Source: Crocinitomicaceae bacterium
GTDB taxonomy: Bacteria; Bacteroidota; Bacteroidia; Flavobacteriales_D; Crocinitomicaceae
Length of the DNA: 33,902 nucleotides
Reading direction: 5' to 3'
Assembly: GCA_008017065.1 (NCBI GenBank)
Contig: SSGT01000021.1
Span: forward strand, 1 to 33,902
The translations under genes and the position numbers were made by a program. Position 1 is the first letter of the stretch. Each line of letters begins with the position of its first letter. Below, in pieces: positions 1 to 9,990 of the stretch. The notes below the pieces were generated by a model. It was not told where the DNA came from, ran no database searches, and saw only the letters and a list, made by a program, of their open reading frames with translations.

Positions 1-161
1 ACCTCCTGTTCATGCGGAGCTAAGTGTTGCGTAACGGTTAAGCAACGGATAAGATCGCCGTTTCCCCGAGAAGCAAAACGCTGCGTAATTCGAGGTATCA
101 TTCTCGTTAAAACCTCCTGTTCATGCGGACCTAAGTGTTGCGTAACGGTTAGGCAACGGAT
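1..161 (+). repeat. Two copies (1-50 and 112-161, offset 111 bp) of ACCTCCTGTTCATGCGGAsCTAAGTGTTGCGTAACGGTTArGCAACGGAT
   Basis: Direct reading: the two 50-bp segments differ at about 2 positions; each contains an imperfect inverted repeat GTTGCGTAAC-G-GTTArGCAAC (26-46, 137-157). The array may continue upstream of the window. Confidence 0.9.
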
Positions 162-326
162 CACACCAACAACTATCCGACGCACGCAAAACATATCCAG
201 CGAATTTTGACCCCATAAACCCAAATAATCATTTCTGTTTTGTAATTTCGTGTTTCATTTATGATTCGACCAAAAAGTTCTTATTTTTCTTACAATCCAT
301 GGAACTTTTAAACAAAAATGTAGCAC

Positions 327-1283
327 ATGAAAAATAGAATTACACACTTATTTAACATAAAATATCCAATTATTCAGGCAGGGATGATTTGGTGCTCGGG
401 CTGGGAACTCGCAGCCGCTGTTTCAAATGCAGGAGGATTAGGAATAATCGGTTCCGGATCGATGTATCCAGAAATTTTGGATCAGCACATTCAAAAATGC
501 AAAGCAGCAACCGACAAACCGTTTGCAGTTAATCTACCCATGTTATATCCTGACATCGACAAGCACATCGAAACTATTATCAAATACCAAGTTCCAATTG
601 TGTTTACTTCCGCAGGAAATCCGAAGACATGGACCAAAAAATTGCAAGAGCACGGGATCGTTGTGGTGCACGTTGTTTCGAGTGTAAAGTTTGCATTGAA
701 AGCACAGGAAGCGGGCGTGGATGCTGTTGTTGCTGAAGGCTTTGAAGCGGGTGGTCACAATGGACGCGACGAAACAACCACTTTCTGCCTCATCCCAATG
801 GTAGCCGAAGCGATCGACATTCCGTTAATTGCCGCAGGTGGTATCGGAACAGGAAAAGGAATGTTAGCTGCCTTAAATCTCGGTGCTGATGCCGTCCAAA
901 TTGGTAGTCGATTTGTGGCGACACCTGAATCAAGTGCTCATACCAATTTCAAACAATGCGTCATAGAATCAAACGAAGGAGACACGTTGCTCACGCTGAA
1001 AGAGCTTACTCCAGTGCGACTCTTGAAAAATCCATTCTTCGACCAAGTTCAGGAAGCGTATCAAAACGATGCAACGGTCGAGGAGCTAACCGCTTTACTC
1101 GGACGAGGTAGAGCAAAAAAAGGAATGTTTGAAGGCGACTTGATCGAAGGAGAATTAGAAATCGGCCAAGTGGCAGGATTAATCAAAGAGATCAAACCCG
1201 CAGCCGATATCGTTTCGGAAATTATTACAGAATACAAAGAAGCAATTGCATTACAAACCTCTGAAAAATTTACATTTGAATGA
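327..1283 (+). CDS. Nitronate monooxygenase / FabK-like enoyl-ACP reductase II family flavoprotein
   Basis: N-term YPIIQAGMIWCSGWELAAAVSNAGGLGIIGSGSM; AEGFEAGGHNGRD; PLIAAGGIGTGKGMLAALNLGADAVQIGSRF, all typical of the NMO/FabK family. Confidence 0.9.
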   Translation: MKNRITHLFNIKYPIIQAGMIWCSGWELAAAVSNAGGLGIIGSGSMYPEILDQHIQKCKAATDKPFAVNLPMLYPDIDKHIETIIKYQVPIVFTSAGNPKTWTKKLQEHGIVVVHVVSSVKFALKAQEAGVDAVVAEGFEAGGHNGRDETTTFCLIPMVAEAIDIPLIAAGGIGTGKGMLAALNLGADAVQIGSRFVATPESSAHTNFKQCVIESNEGDTLLTLKELTPVRLLKNPFFDQVQEAYQNDATVEELTALLGRGRAKKGMFEGDLIEGELEIGQVAGLIKEIKPAADIVSEIITEYKEAIALQTSEKFTFE

Positions 1284-2521
1284 TTGAATTCGAACGATTT
1301 ACACTTGAAAATGGATTAAAAGTAATTTTCCACAAAGATCCCACCACTCCACTCGCTGTAGTGAACACATTATATGATGTCGGCGCGCGCGACGAAGATC
1401 CATCAAAAACGGGATTTGCGCATTTATTTGAGCATTTGATGTTTGGCGGTTCCGTTCATATCCCCGACTTCGATGCGCCACTGCAACATGCAGGAGGAGA
1501 AAGCAATGCATTTACGTCCAATGACATAACAAATTACTACGACGTACTTCCTGCACAAAACATCGAAACTGCTTTGTGGCTCGAATCGGATCGGATGCTT
1601 TCGCTGGCCTTTACTCCGAAAAGTCTGGAAACGCAGCGCAACGTGGTGATCGAGGAATTCAAACAGCGCTATTTGAATCAACCGTATGGGGATGTGTGGC
1701 TCAAACTTCGTCCATTGGCGTACCATGCTCACCCATATCAATGGGCAACAATTGGGAAAGAAATCAAACACATTGAAGACGCTCAAATGGAAGATGTGAA
1801 AGCATTTTTTGCCAAGTACTATAATCCTAGTAATGCTATTTTATGCATCGCGGGCAATTTTGAGTTGGAGCAAGTAAAAACACTCGTCAACAAATGGTAC
1901 GGCGATATTCCATCAGGTTTAAAACCAGCACGAATTCTTCCTGCTGAGCCACAACAAACGGAATTTAGAGAGCAAATTATCGAGCGGAATGTTCCTTCAG
2001 ATGCATTTTATTACGCATTCAAAATGCCTGAACGAAAATCCCCCGACTACTACATCGCCGATATTTTGTCGGACGCCTTGGGGAGAGATAAATCGTCGCG
2101 ACTGTATGTGAAAATCCAAAAAGAATTGAAATTGGTTACTGAAATCGGCGCATACATTACGGGGTCACTCGACGATGGCTTGTTAATCATCAGTGGAAAA
2201 TTAAGTCCGGATGTGACCTTCCAGCAATTGGACGACGCACTTTGGATTGTTCTAAATGAAATCAAAGAAACAACAATTTCGGACATTGAATTGGCGCGAC
2301 TTAAAAACAAAATCAAAACAGCAAAGGCGTTTCAAGAGCAAGGTCTATTGAACAGGGCAATGAATTTGTGTTTGTTTGAATTATTGGGAGACGCAGAAGG
2401 TGTCAACCAAGAAGCACTCATCTATTCAGAAATCGAACCAAAACACATACAAACGGTTGCCAAACAAGTATTAAATCAGTCCAATTGTTCCTTATTAAAA
2501 GTAAAAACGACCCAATCATGA
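1280..2521 (+). CDS. M16 family zinc peptidase (catalytic subunit type)
   Basis: HxxEH motif in GFAHLFEHLMFGGS; overlaps the upstream stop by 4 bp. Confidence 0.93.
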   Translation: MIEFERFTLENGLKVIFHKDPTTPLAVVNTLYDVGARDEDPSKTGFAHLFEHLMFGGSVHIPDFDAPLQHAGGESNAFTSNDITNYYDVLPAQNIETALWLESDRMLSLAFTPKSLETQRNVVIEEFKQRYLNQPYGDVWLKLRPLAYHAHPYQWATIGKEIKHIEDAQMEDVKAFFAKYYNPSNAILCIAGNFELEQVKTLVNKWYGDIPSGLKPARILPAEPQQTEFREQIIERNVPSDAFYYAFKMPERKSPDYYIADILSDALGRDKSSRLYVKIQKELKLVTEIGAYITGSLDDGLLIISGKLSPDVTFQQLDDALWIVLNEIKETTISDIELARLKNKIKTAKAFQEQGLLNRAMNLCLFELLGDAEGVNQEALIYSEIEPKHIQTVAKQVLNQSNCSLLKVKTTQS

Positions 2522-3789
2522 CGTTGAGAAACATAGCTCCACAAATACATCCTCTCCAAAAAATCGATTTTATCGAACCAAAGATTTTTGATATTACACC
2601 GGAAGTTCGGCTGTATTGGATGGCTACCATACCCGACGAAACTACGCGCATTGAATTTCACTTCGATGCAGGTACCATTCGAGGAAATGAAAAAGTAGCT
2701 GGTTTTGTAAACAGTCTGCTCCTCTCCGGTACCGCACAGAAATCGACGACGCAAATTCACGACGAATTGAACGGGTTGGGTGCATACATCGATCAAGAAA
2801 TTGGTCAAGAAACCGCAATCATCAGTTTGTATTGCTTGCGCGAGAACGTTGAAAAAGCAGTCGAGATTTTAGCAGATGCCATTCAACACGTTGTTTTTTC
2901 AGAACAAGAGGTGAATGATATGCTCCGCGAAAAACGACAAAATTATTTGGTTGCTTCCGAAAAAGTAGGCGTTTTGGTGCGACGGGCTTTTCAACAACAA
3001 CTGTTTAGTAATTCGGAAAGATACAGTCGACAACTCGTATTTGAAGACCTCGAACACGTATCGCCGTTGACCTTGAAACGATTTCATCAAGATTTCTATT
3101 TAAAAGGACTGTGCAAAGTAGTTGTCGTGGGAAATCTCGAAGCTGCTTACATCGATCGTTTGATTGATACCGTGGGCGGTTGGTCAAAATTAGGCGAGCC
3201 GCAATTTGAATCCGAATTCATCAACATTCCCGGACATACACACGTAGAAAAGGCAGATGCTGTGCAGAAAGCAATTCGACTTGGAATTCCATTGTTCAAC
3301 AAAACGCATGCGGACTTCTTAGATTTCCAGATCATGCAAACCATTTTTGGAGATTATTTCGGAAGTCGCTTGATGTCCAACATTCGTGAAGACAAAGGAT
3401 ACACGTATGGTATTGGTTGTGGTGTAGCAGAATCCAACAAAACAGGCTATTTTATCATCTCAACGGAAGTCGGAAAAGAAGTAGCTGAAGCAACTTTGAA
3501 AGAAATCAAATTTGAAATGGACCGACTGAAAACGGAAGCCGTTCAGCAAGAAGAATTGGATTTGGTGAAAAACTACTTGCTCGGACAAATTCTGAAAAGC
3601 GCTGATGGGCCAAATGCGATGATGGATTTATTTATGGCAACGCAACGCCACGGCAAAGGATTTGAATACTACAACGAAGCGATACAACACATTCAGCAGA
3701 TCGATCAAAAACGCATTTTGGAATTGGCAAACACCTATTTGAATTGGGATCAATTTTCAATCGTTACGGCAGGAGCTACTTCTATCTAA
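2518..3789 (+). CDS. M16 family peptidase-like protein, non-catalytic partner (ORF track gives 2485; ATG at 2518 overlaps the upstream TGA as ATGA)
   Basis: M16 fold signature (NIREDKGYTYGIGCGV) with no HxxEH motif; ATGA coupling to the preceding M16 gene. Confidence 0.88.
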   Translation: MTLRNIAPQIHPLQKIDFIEPKIFDITPEVRLYWMATIPDETTRIEFHFDAGTIRGNEKVAGFVNSLLLSGTAQKSTTQIHDELNGLGAYIDQEIGQETAIISLYCLRENVEKAVEILADAIQHVVFSEQEVNDMLREKRQNYLVASEKVGVLVRRAFQQQLFSNSERYSRQLVFEDLEHVSPLTLKRFHQDFYLKGLCKVVVVGNLEAAYIDRLIDTVGGWSKLGEPQFESEFINIPGHTHVEKADAVQKAIRLGIPLFNKTHADFLDFQIMQTIFGDYFGSRLMSNIREDKGYTYGIGCGVAESNKTGYFIISTEVGKEVAEATLKEIKFEMDRLKTEAVQQEELDLVKNYLLGQILKSADGPNAMMDLFMATQRHGKGFEYYNEAIQHIQQIDQKRILELANTYLNWDQFSIVTAGATSI

Positions 3790-3877
3790 CTAATAATCAA
3801 GTCAAAAAAAATACACAACGTATTCAAAATAAAGCAAGAAAAGGAGCATACAGGTAACTGCGTTTTAATGAATTCGC

Positions 3878-3885
3878 TATTTTTG
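3878..3885 (+). promoter_or_regulatory. Putative Bacteroidota -7 element TATTTTTG
   Basis: Exact TAnnTTTG match 24 bp upstream of the 3909 ATG; no clear -33 TTG. Confidence 0.4.
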
Positions 3886-3908
3886 TTCAAAACAAAATAC
3901 GTAAAAAA

Positions 3909-4889
3909 ATGAAAAAAGTCTTACTAATTCTGAGTCTATTTCTTGCATCAAGTGGGATTCACGCGCAATCGTACACGTTCTTGGTAGGTCCTTCGACACC
4001 TTACCAAGAGTTAGATGCTCCAACTGTGTTAACCAATTCTTCCGAAGTATGGGACGATCCCGGTTTGACAATTCCGGTGTCGTTTCCTTTTCAGTTTTTT
4101 GGAAATAATGTGACCGCTTTTTATACACACCTCGGTTTGGGTAGTGATTTGTATACGGAGGAAAGTCCAGATGTTGCTAGTTCACCAATGATCAGCGCCG
4201 GCTTGTTAGATATTGCCGATCGAGGATTCCCGAGTGGTCCTTCCGTATCTTCTATTTCCTACCAAGTAGTGGGTGCAGCAGGCAGTCGTATTTTAAAAGT
4301 TCAATGGAAAAATGTTGGGTTGCTTGACGACATCGAACAAAATGAAACGTCGACCGACTTTTTGAACTTTCAAATCTGGTTCTACGAAACATCAAACAAA
4401 ATTGAAATGCATTACGGAACCGGACAACTTCAAGACTTCAGTTTTTACGGAAATTTTCCCGTTACTTTAGTAAAAGCAGTTGGATATCAAAGTCAACTAA
4501 TTGAAGACATTCACTACCTGACCGGATCGCAAACCAATCCGTCGATGGTTGTTTCAGATGATATTGATCAATTTATTGAAAATTCATTGACAGGCTTACC
4601 TTCGTCAGGAACAGTTTATGTGTTCAATCCAATTTCATCGGTAAACGTCGGCGAAATAGCATTCAATGATGACGTTTTGATGTTCCCAAATCCAAGTACC
4701 GATTTTGTAACCATACAATCAGATGTTACAATCAAGAATATCGTGATTCGTGATGTACTTGGCAGAGAAGTTCTCAACACTGAAATTGCTAGTGCACCGA
4801 TCTCGGTTGCGTCCTTACCAACAGGAAACTACCTTGTTGAACTAACAACGGAATTTGGAACGCTGCGCAAATCCTTGATTAAAAAATAA
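3909..4889 (+). CDS. Secreted protein with T9SS type A C-terminal sorting domain
   Basis: Signal peptide MKKVLLILSLFLASSGIHAQ; C-term VLMFPNPSTDFVTIQS...IRDVLGREVL...LPTGNYLVELTTEFGTLRKSLIKK. Confidence 0.85.
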   Translation: MKKVLLILSLFLASSGIHAQSYTFLVGPSTPYQELDAPTVLTNSSEVWDDPGLTIPVSFPFQFFGNNVTAFYTHLGLGSDLYTEESPDVASSPMISAGLLDIADRGFPSGPSVSSISYQVVGAAGSRILKVQWKNVGLLDDIEQNETSTDFLNFQIWFYETSNKIEMHYGTGQLQDFSFYGNFPVTLVKAVGYQSQLIEDIHYLTGSQTNPSMVVSDDIDQFIENSLTGLPSSGTVYVFNPISSVNVGEIAFNDDVLMFPNPSTDFVTIQSDVTIKNIVIRDVLGREVLNTEIASAPISVASLPTGNYLVELTTEFGTLRKSLIKK

Positions 4890-4941
4890 AGCACTCATTT
4901 TTTTTGCAGAAAGTCGATCAACAAACAAACTGTGTAAAAAA

Positions 4942-4984
4942 GCATGCAAGAACATCTTCGATTGAACGTTGTGTTCTTGCATGC
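4942..4984. terminator. Bidirectional intrinsic terminator between convergent genes
   Basis: Perfect 13-bp stem GCATGCAAGAACA / TGTTCTTGCATGC, 17-nt loop; A6 on the left gives a T6 tract for the minus strand. Confidence 0.75.
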
Positions 4985-5053
4985 CTTTATGTAACCTGTA
5001 TTATTCGAGCGTATTTACCCCCAACTACAAACCATTTTGGTCGAAATGAGTCA

Positions 5054-6310
5054 CTAAATCGCTTCTAACGCTTGCGCAATATCCGCAATAATATCCCCGT
5101 GGAATTCAACCCCAACCGATACGCGGACCAATTTTTCGGTGATGTGCATCGCATTTTTATCTGCCTGTGGCACATCGGCGTGCGTCATCGTTTGCGGATG
5201 TTCTGCCAAACTCTCTGTACCACCTAAACTCACCGCAAGTTTGATTAACTTCAAATTATCCAAAAATGCAAATGCTTCTTTTTCGCCTCCTTTTACATCG
5301 AAGGCAATCATTGCACCAGCTGAAAGGTATTGCTTGTGGTAGATCGCTTTTTCTACATCCGTCCCCACCTCATCGATAAAGCCAAGGAAATACACTTTCT
5401 CCACTTTTGGATGATTTCGCAAGTAATTTGCAACTTCAACCGCATTCTTAGCTTGTTGATCCATACGTACTTTCAACGTTTCCAAGCTTCGCATCAACAT
5501 CCACCCGGTGAACGGCGCTGCCATGTTTCCGAAAAAAGTACGCAATCCTTTGATACGTGCCATCAGTGCTTTTGATCCCAAACATGCGCCGGCAATTACA
5601 TCCGAATGTCCTCCGATGTATTTCGTTGCCGAGTACAATACCAAATCAGCACCGTGTTTCAACGGATGTTGCCACAAGGGTCCCATATACGTGTTATCCA
5701 CAGATAAGATCACCGTTTTTTCACCGGTTGAGAAATATGCTTTGATCTCCGCACACATTTCGATGTCAATCAACGCATTGGTTGGATTGGCGGGCGTTTC
5801 AATATGAATCATTGCCAATTTATCTCCCTTGCCAGTTGCCTCGATGCGCGCGATGATTTCAGCTTTCGAATCCGTTGCTAAAAATCCAACGGCATCGATT
5901 TGCATTTTTTTCAAAAAGTGGTTGATAAAATGATCCGTACCACCATAAACCGGACGAGAATACAAGAGCAAATCGCCAGGCGACATGAATTCCAAGAGTG
6001 CCGTTGAGATCGCAGACATCCCGCTTTCAAAAACAGCACAATCCTCTGCCCCGTCCCACAAGCAAAGTCGATTCTCCAAAATCTCCAAGTCGGGATTATT
6101 CAAACGCGAATAAATCAACCCCATTTCTTCGTCTTTTCCTTGCTCTCTCAATCCGTAGGCAACCTCAAAAAAGTTTTTACCTTCTTGCGCATTCTGAAAC
6201 ACAAATGTAGATGTTTGAAAAATCGGGCACTTCAACGCTCCTTCTGATAAAGCAGGTTTATACCCATAACTCATCATTAAACTCTCTGGACGCATGTCTT
6301 TATAATTCAT
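5054..6310 (-). CDS. Cys/Met metabolism PLP-dependent enzyme (methionine gamma-lyase / cystathionine gamma-synthase family)
   Basis: Lys-PLP motif LVLYSATKYIGGHSDVIAG; SVDNTYMGP; SRLNNPDLEILENRLCLWDGAEDCAVFESGMSAIS. Confidence 0.92.
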   Translation of the reverse strand: MNYKDMRPESLMMSYGYKPALSEGALKCPIFQTSTFVFQNAQEGKNFFEVAYGLREQGKDEEMGLIYSRLNNPDLEILENRLCLWDGAEDCAVFESGMSAISTALLEFMSPGDLLLYSRPVYGGTDHFINHFLKKMQIDAVGFLATDSKAEIIARIEATGKGDKLAMIHIETPANPTNALIDIEMCAEIKAYFSTGEKTVILSVDNTYMGPLWQHPLKHGADLVLYSATKYIGGHSDVIAGACLGSKALMARIKGLRTFFGNMAAPFTGWMLMRSLETLKVRMDQQAKNAVEVANYLRNHPKVEKVYFLGFIDEVGTDVEKAIYHKQYLSAGAMIAFDVKGGEKEAFAFLDNLKLIKLAVSLGGTESLAEHPQTMTHADVPQADKNAMHITEKLVRVSVGVEFHGDIIADIAQALEAI

Positions 6311-6432
6311 CGTTTCCTCTTTAAATTTTCTCCAAATTAGAAAAATAAACTAGTAGGCTAAATTCAACAGAAAATAAAACTATAATAAAAACAATCAGTA
6401 GATTTTATATCTTTACAACCAAAGTCAAAAGA

Positions 6433-6909
6433 ATGGAAAAAGAAAATTATTCGTTCGATTATCAATTGGATCACATCGACGAACACATTTTAGCACTGTT
6501 GGTTGAGAATGCGAAACTCGGCTCAAAAGAAATTGCTTCATCCGTTGGATTGACTGTAACGCCAACCTATGAGCGGATTCGACGGCTCGAAAAACGCGGA
6601 TTTATCAAACGGTATAAAGCGGTTCTCGACAAGAAAAAAATGGGAAAAAATCTCCGGGTTTTGTGCAATGTACAACTCAAATCACACGCTGCCGAATTTA
6701 TCGAATCATTTGAATCGCAAGTAATAGAACTCTCGGAGGTCACAAGTTGCTTTCACATCGCTGGAAATTTCGATTATCTATTAATCATCGATATAGTAGA
6801 CATGGACGAATATGCTGAATTTTTGAAGGAAAAATTGGCATCGATTCCGCATATCGCAACTGTTCAGAGTTCTTTTGTCATGCATGCACTGAAGGACAAC
6901 GATTTTTAA
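6433..6909 (+). CDS. Lrp/AsnC family transcriptional regulator
   Basis: N-term HTH (LDHIDEHILALLVENAKLGSKEIASSVGLTVTPTYERIRRLEKRGFIKRYKAVLD) plus RAM-like domain; divergent from the PLP enzyme. Confidence 0.93.
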   Translation: MEKENYSFDYQLDHIDEHILALLVENAKLGSKEIASSVGLTVTPTYERIRRLEKRGFIKRYKAVLDKKKMGKNLRVLCNVQLKSHAAEFIESFESQVIELSEVTSCFHIAGNFDYLLIIDIVDMDEYAEFLKEKLASIPHIATVQSSFVMHALKDNDF

Positions 6910-6910
6910 G

Positions 6911-7708
6911 TTACCACTTATTCATTTCCAAAATATAGCGATATCCGGTTGAATCGATACATACCGCTTTGCTGTAGTCCAAGTAACTCGATGAATTAAC
7001 TCCGTAGTGTGTTTCAAATTTCTGCGTTCCAACAAAGATATTTGCCACTCCGCCGAGGAAAAAGGGTGTGTGGTAGGGCTGTGTCCACGAATAATTCCCC
7101 TCGTGTTCTAACGAGTTGACAATTTGCAGTTGAACAGCTTCTCCAAAAAGTGAACTCATTAAAAAACCGCTGGTTTTGAATTTTTGTTGTGCTAAGAAAC
7201 TCGAAAATTCACCGTTCAAATAGTACGTTGTTCCTTTGTGTGCAACAGCAAGATTCGATAAAATTATTTTTTGAACAGATGTTGTAAAATTAACGTTACT
7301 CAAATAAATCGCTTTCAATTCCCCATTAAAAACGTGTCCATTGGATTTAAAATCAATGTATTTCACGGTCACTGTATCGAGTATATCTCCGTAATTTATT
7401 GCAAAGCGCACTTGAATCGTACCGTCAGTTGAATCGCTGTAAAAATCACAGAAATTGTCCTTTTGAAAATGGATCGTATGTGTAACAACGTCAGAAACAG
7501 TATCGCTTTCTACATCAAAGCAATCCGCTTGATCGTAAAATTCTTGTGTGCAAAATTTATCCACCAATGATTGCGAAAAAACCAAGGTATTCAAATCGCT
7601 ACTTATCCACTGAATACTCTCACTTAGGTTTCTCTCAAGCAAATTCTCTGAGTTCTTTTTGCAAGAAAACGCAATAAACAACCAACTTACAATAACTAAA
7701 TACCGCAT
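6911..7708 (-). CDS. Hypothetical lipoprotein
   Basis: Lipobox-like MRYLVIVSWLFIAFSCKKN; fourth gene of a tight minus-strand cluster. Confidence 0.65.
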   Translation of the reverse strand: MRYLVIVSWLFIAFSCKKNSENLLERNLSESIQWISSDLNTLVFSQSLVDKFCTQEFYDQADCFDVESDTVSDVVTHTIHFQKDNFCDFYSDSTDGTIQVRFAINYGDILDTVTVKYIDFKSNGHVFNGELKAIYLSNVNFTTSVQKIILSNLAVAHKGTTYYLNGEFSSFLAQQKFKTSGFLMSSLFGEAVQLQIVNSLEHEGNYSWTQPYHTPFFLGGVANIFVGTQKFETHYGVNSSSYLDYSKAVCIDSTGYRYILEMNKW

Positions 7709-7714
7709 CTTTCT

Positions 7715-8548
7715 CTACTTTTTAGTGGCGTAATTCAAATTCAAATGTGCTCCAAATTTGAAAGTCAGATTCACATCATTTTCAGTTCCTGTGCTGAATT
7801 TCACTCCCGGAAGCATTCCCAGTTCGGCTGAAAAACCAATTTTCATATACGGTGTATACATAAACCGGATCAAAAAACCGATTCGTTGCTTTTTATACTC
7901 CTGATTGAGATACAAATCTTTCGGTACAAACAACCCGTAGGGTGAATAAACAATACTCGTGTCGTACTCTATTTGGGGTGCAAACAGCAACTCCATGTCC
8001 ATTTTGAGAAGTGAGTAAAACTTCTTTCGCTTCAGAAATTTGAGATCAAATGCATCAGCGAAATTTTCCAATTTGTCTTGTTTTTCTGTCGAATAGGAAA
8101 TAAACTTAAATCCAATGGAAAATTGCTGCGTCCGAGAATGGATAAAAACTTTGTCGATTTCATACCTGTTCCCGCCTAAATCATAAGGATACAATGCTGC
8201 GTCATCAATTCCAACACGTTTGATTCTATCCTCATTCACATACCCAATTGAAAAACCAAGATGACGAAATCCTGAACCGGTTTCAGTCGATTTCAGTAAG
8301 CCAACTTTTCCTCCAAAAGTTTCCGTTGAACTGATCAATTGATGTTCTGTACGCATCAAGTTGTTGTATTTGTAATTCCCTTCGATGTACAAAGGTCCCA
8401 ACTTGACAAGGGATGAAAACGTGTATGGAAAGTAAGTCGAATTCAAATCGACTTCTTTTCCAGCGGTTGCATCAAGCATGAATTTTTGCTGACCAAAAAC
8501 AGACGCAACGCCAAAAACAACCACGATTAGGAAGCATATTTTTTTCAT
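7715..8548 (-). CDS. Hypothetical secreted / outer-membrane protein
   Basis: Signal peptide MKKICFLIVVVFGVASVFGQQ; alternating hydrophobic/aromatic strands; 4-bp overlap with upstream gene. Confidence 0.65.
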   Translation of the reverse strand: MKKICFLIVVVFGVASVFGQQKFMLDATAGKEVDLNSTYFPYTFSSLVKLGPLYIEGNYKYNNLMRTEHQLISSTETFGGKVGLLKSTETGSGFRHLGFSIGYVNEDRIKRVGIDDAALYPYDLGGNRYEIDKVFIHSRTQQFSIGFKFISYSTEKQDKLENFADAFDLKFLKRKKFYSLLKMDMELLFAPQIEYDTSIVYSPYGLFVPKDLYLNQEYKKQRIGFLIRFMYTPYMKIGFSAELGMLPGVKFSTGTENDVNLTFKFGAHLNLNYATKK

Positions 8549-9990
8549 TTTTGATTCGATTTATAGGCTTTGATTGCTTTGTATTTTTTAATAAAGCGAG
8601 CATACGGAAATAGATATGCAATTGAAAAATTGGTCGTATTCGCAAGATTTGCTTGAAAGTAACGCGAAGTTTCGACGGTATACACCAATGCACCCGCTTC
8701 AATACTCGCATACAACGTGAAGAATGCGCCACTTTCACCAAATTTTGCATGATTTCTAGAAGTAGAAAGCAACGTTAAATCTGCTTCAAAAGCGGCATCT
8801 GCTCGTTGCAGCCCATCGTTTGCTTCGTATTCAAATCCTTTTATGTGTGCGTAACCGAGTCCTAAACCAACCGCACAACGGGTAAATTTAGTATCGTTGA
8901 TATCAACTCCAGCGTGTTGCCCTGCAAACACCTCAAACAAATCGATACCAAATCTACCGTAAAAACGATTCATTCGGTATTGTCCTGCCAACTCATTTGC
9001 TTCCTTATTCACTTTAAAAAATGGCCCTGGCTGGTAATTATCTATCGTTTGTTTTTCGGATGCTTCGGATGCAAATCCTACTTTTCCGGTTTCAATTAAG
9101 AAATCGGAGTACAAAAATCCAGAACGAATGTAGTATCCCAAACCAATCATTTTTGTCTGGCCTGCATATCCGTAATTCCGAAACGCGTAGTGCGGAGCAA
9201 TGGCTGTAAATGTTCCAACAATCGTTGTATTTCGTTCCCATTTGTAAGGAATTGTCTCGATGCAAATGAGATTGTATTCGATACCGTTTATACGGGTTGT
9301 CCCACTGGTAAGTTTATTGTAAACGCCCGTACCGTTTGCAACAGTCATTCGTTCCGCATCCATCATGTTGTACAATCCATCGATTTTTATTCCGATTTCG
9401 GGATAAAACGAAACGTTTTTTGCTGCTTCCAATCCTTTGTTTTGCAGGGAGAAATTCGTATTCAAACGAAAGTCAATCCCCACAAACGGAAATTGAAAAG
9501 AAATGGAGGGTGCTAGTTTAAAAACCGATTGCGAAGCGTTGTTGTTGAGCCTTCGAAACCCAAATCCACCCGAAAGAGCAGGTACCATCAACGCACCTTT
9601 TATATCGAAAATTCGTCGCCCTTTGATTAACTTCTGGATCGGGAAGTGAGCCATGAACGCCGTTTCACGCATCGATAAAGTATCTCTCTTTCCCAAGTAA
9701 TTTTGAAATTGAGCTTTCCCAAATCCGTATTCGAATTGAAACCACTGCGAATTGTAGGTGATTTGTCTCCAATCTGAACCTGCGTCGAATTCTTTTTTGA
9801 TCAACGGATTTTTGAAATGATAGTAAATCGTAGCGGATGCCATCATTTGGTCTTTGGATTTGAATAAATCGGGAGTTTCTTGGGCAAAACTTACCGACGT
9901 AACCATACCAAGTGCTGCAAAAAAAAGCCTTTTTTTACGCCATTCGATTCGAAAGATGTGATTCATGCGCATGCGTCTAAAACTTGTCAT
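8545..9990 (-). CDS. Hypothetical outer-membrane beta-barrel-like protein
   Basis: Signal-like KRLFFAALGMVTSVSFAQ; long beta-strand-rich body; 4-bp overlaps with both neighbours (true start may be an internal Met). Confidence 0.65.
   Translation of the reverse strand: MTSFRRMRMNHIFRIEWRKKRLFFAALGMVTSVSFAQETPDLFKSKDQMMASATIYYHFKNPLIKKEFDAGSDWRQITYNSQWFQFEYGFGKAQFQNYLGKRDTLSMRETAFMAHFPIQKLIKGRRIFDIKGALMVPALSGGFGFRRLNNNASQSVFKLAPSISFQFPFVGIDFRLNTNFSLQNKGLEAAKNVSFYPEIGIKIDGLYNMMDAERMTVANGTGVYNKLTSGTTRINGIEYNLICIETIPYKWERNTTIVGTFTAIAPHYAFRNYGYAGQTKMIGLGYYIRSGFLYSDFLIETGKVGFASEASEKQTIDNYQPGPFFKVNKEANELAGQYRMNRFYGRFGIDLFEVFAGQHAGVDINDTKFTRCAVGLGLGYAHIKGFEYEANDGLQRADAAFEADLTLLSTSRNHAKFGESGAFFTLYASIEAGALVYTVETSRYFQANLANTTNFSIAYLFPYARFIKKYKAIKAYKSNQK

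Noticed and set aside
1-161. Possible CRISPR array at the window start
   Set aside because: Only two ~50-bp repeats 111 bp apart with internal palindrome also found elsewhere; no regular short spacers and no cas genes.
1424-1786. 120-aa minus-strand ORF
   Set aside because: Antisense to the HxxEH-containing M16 gene.
9190-9516. 108-aa plus-strand ORF
   Set aside because: Antisense to the 8545-9990 gene; Cys/Phe/His-rich shadow translation.
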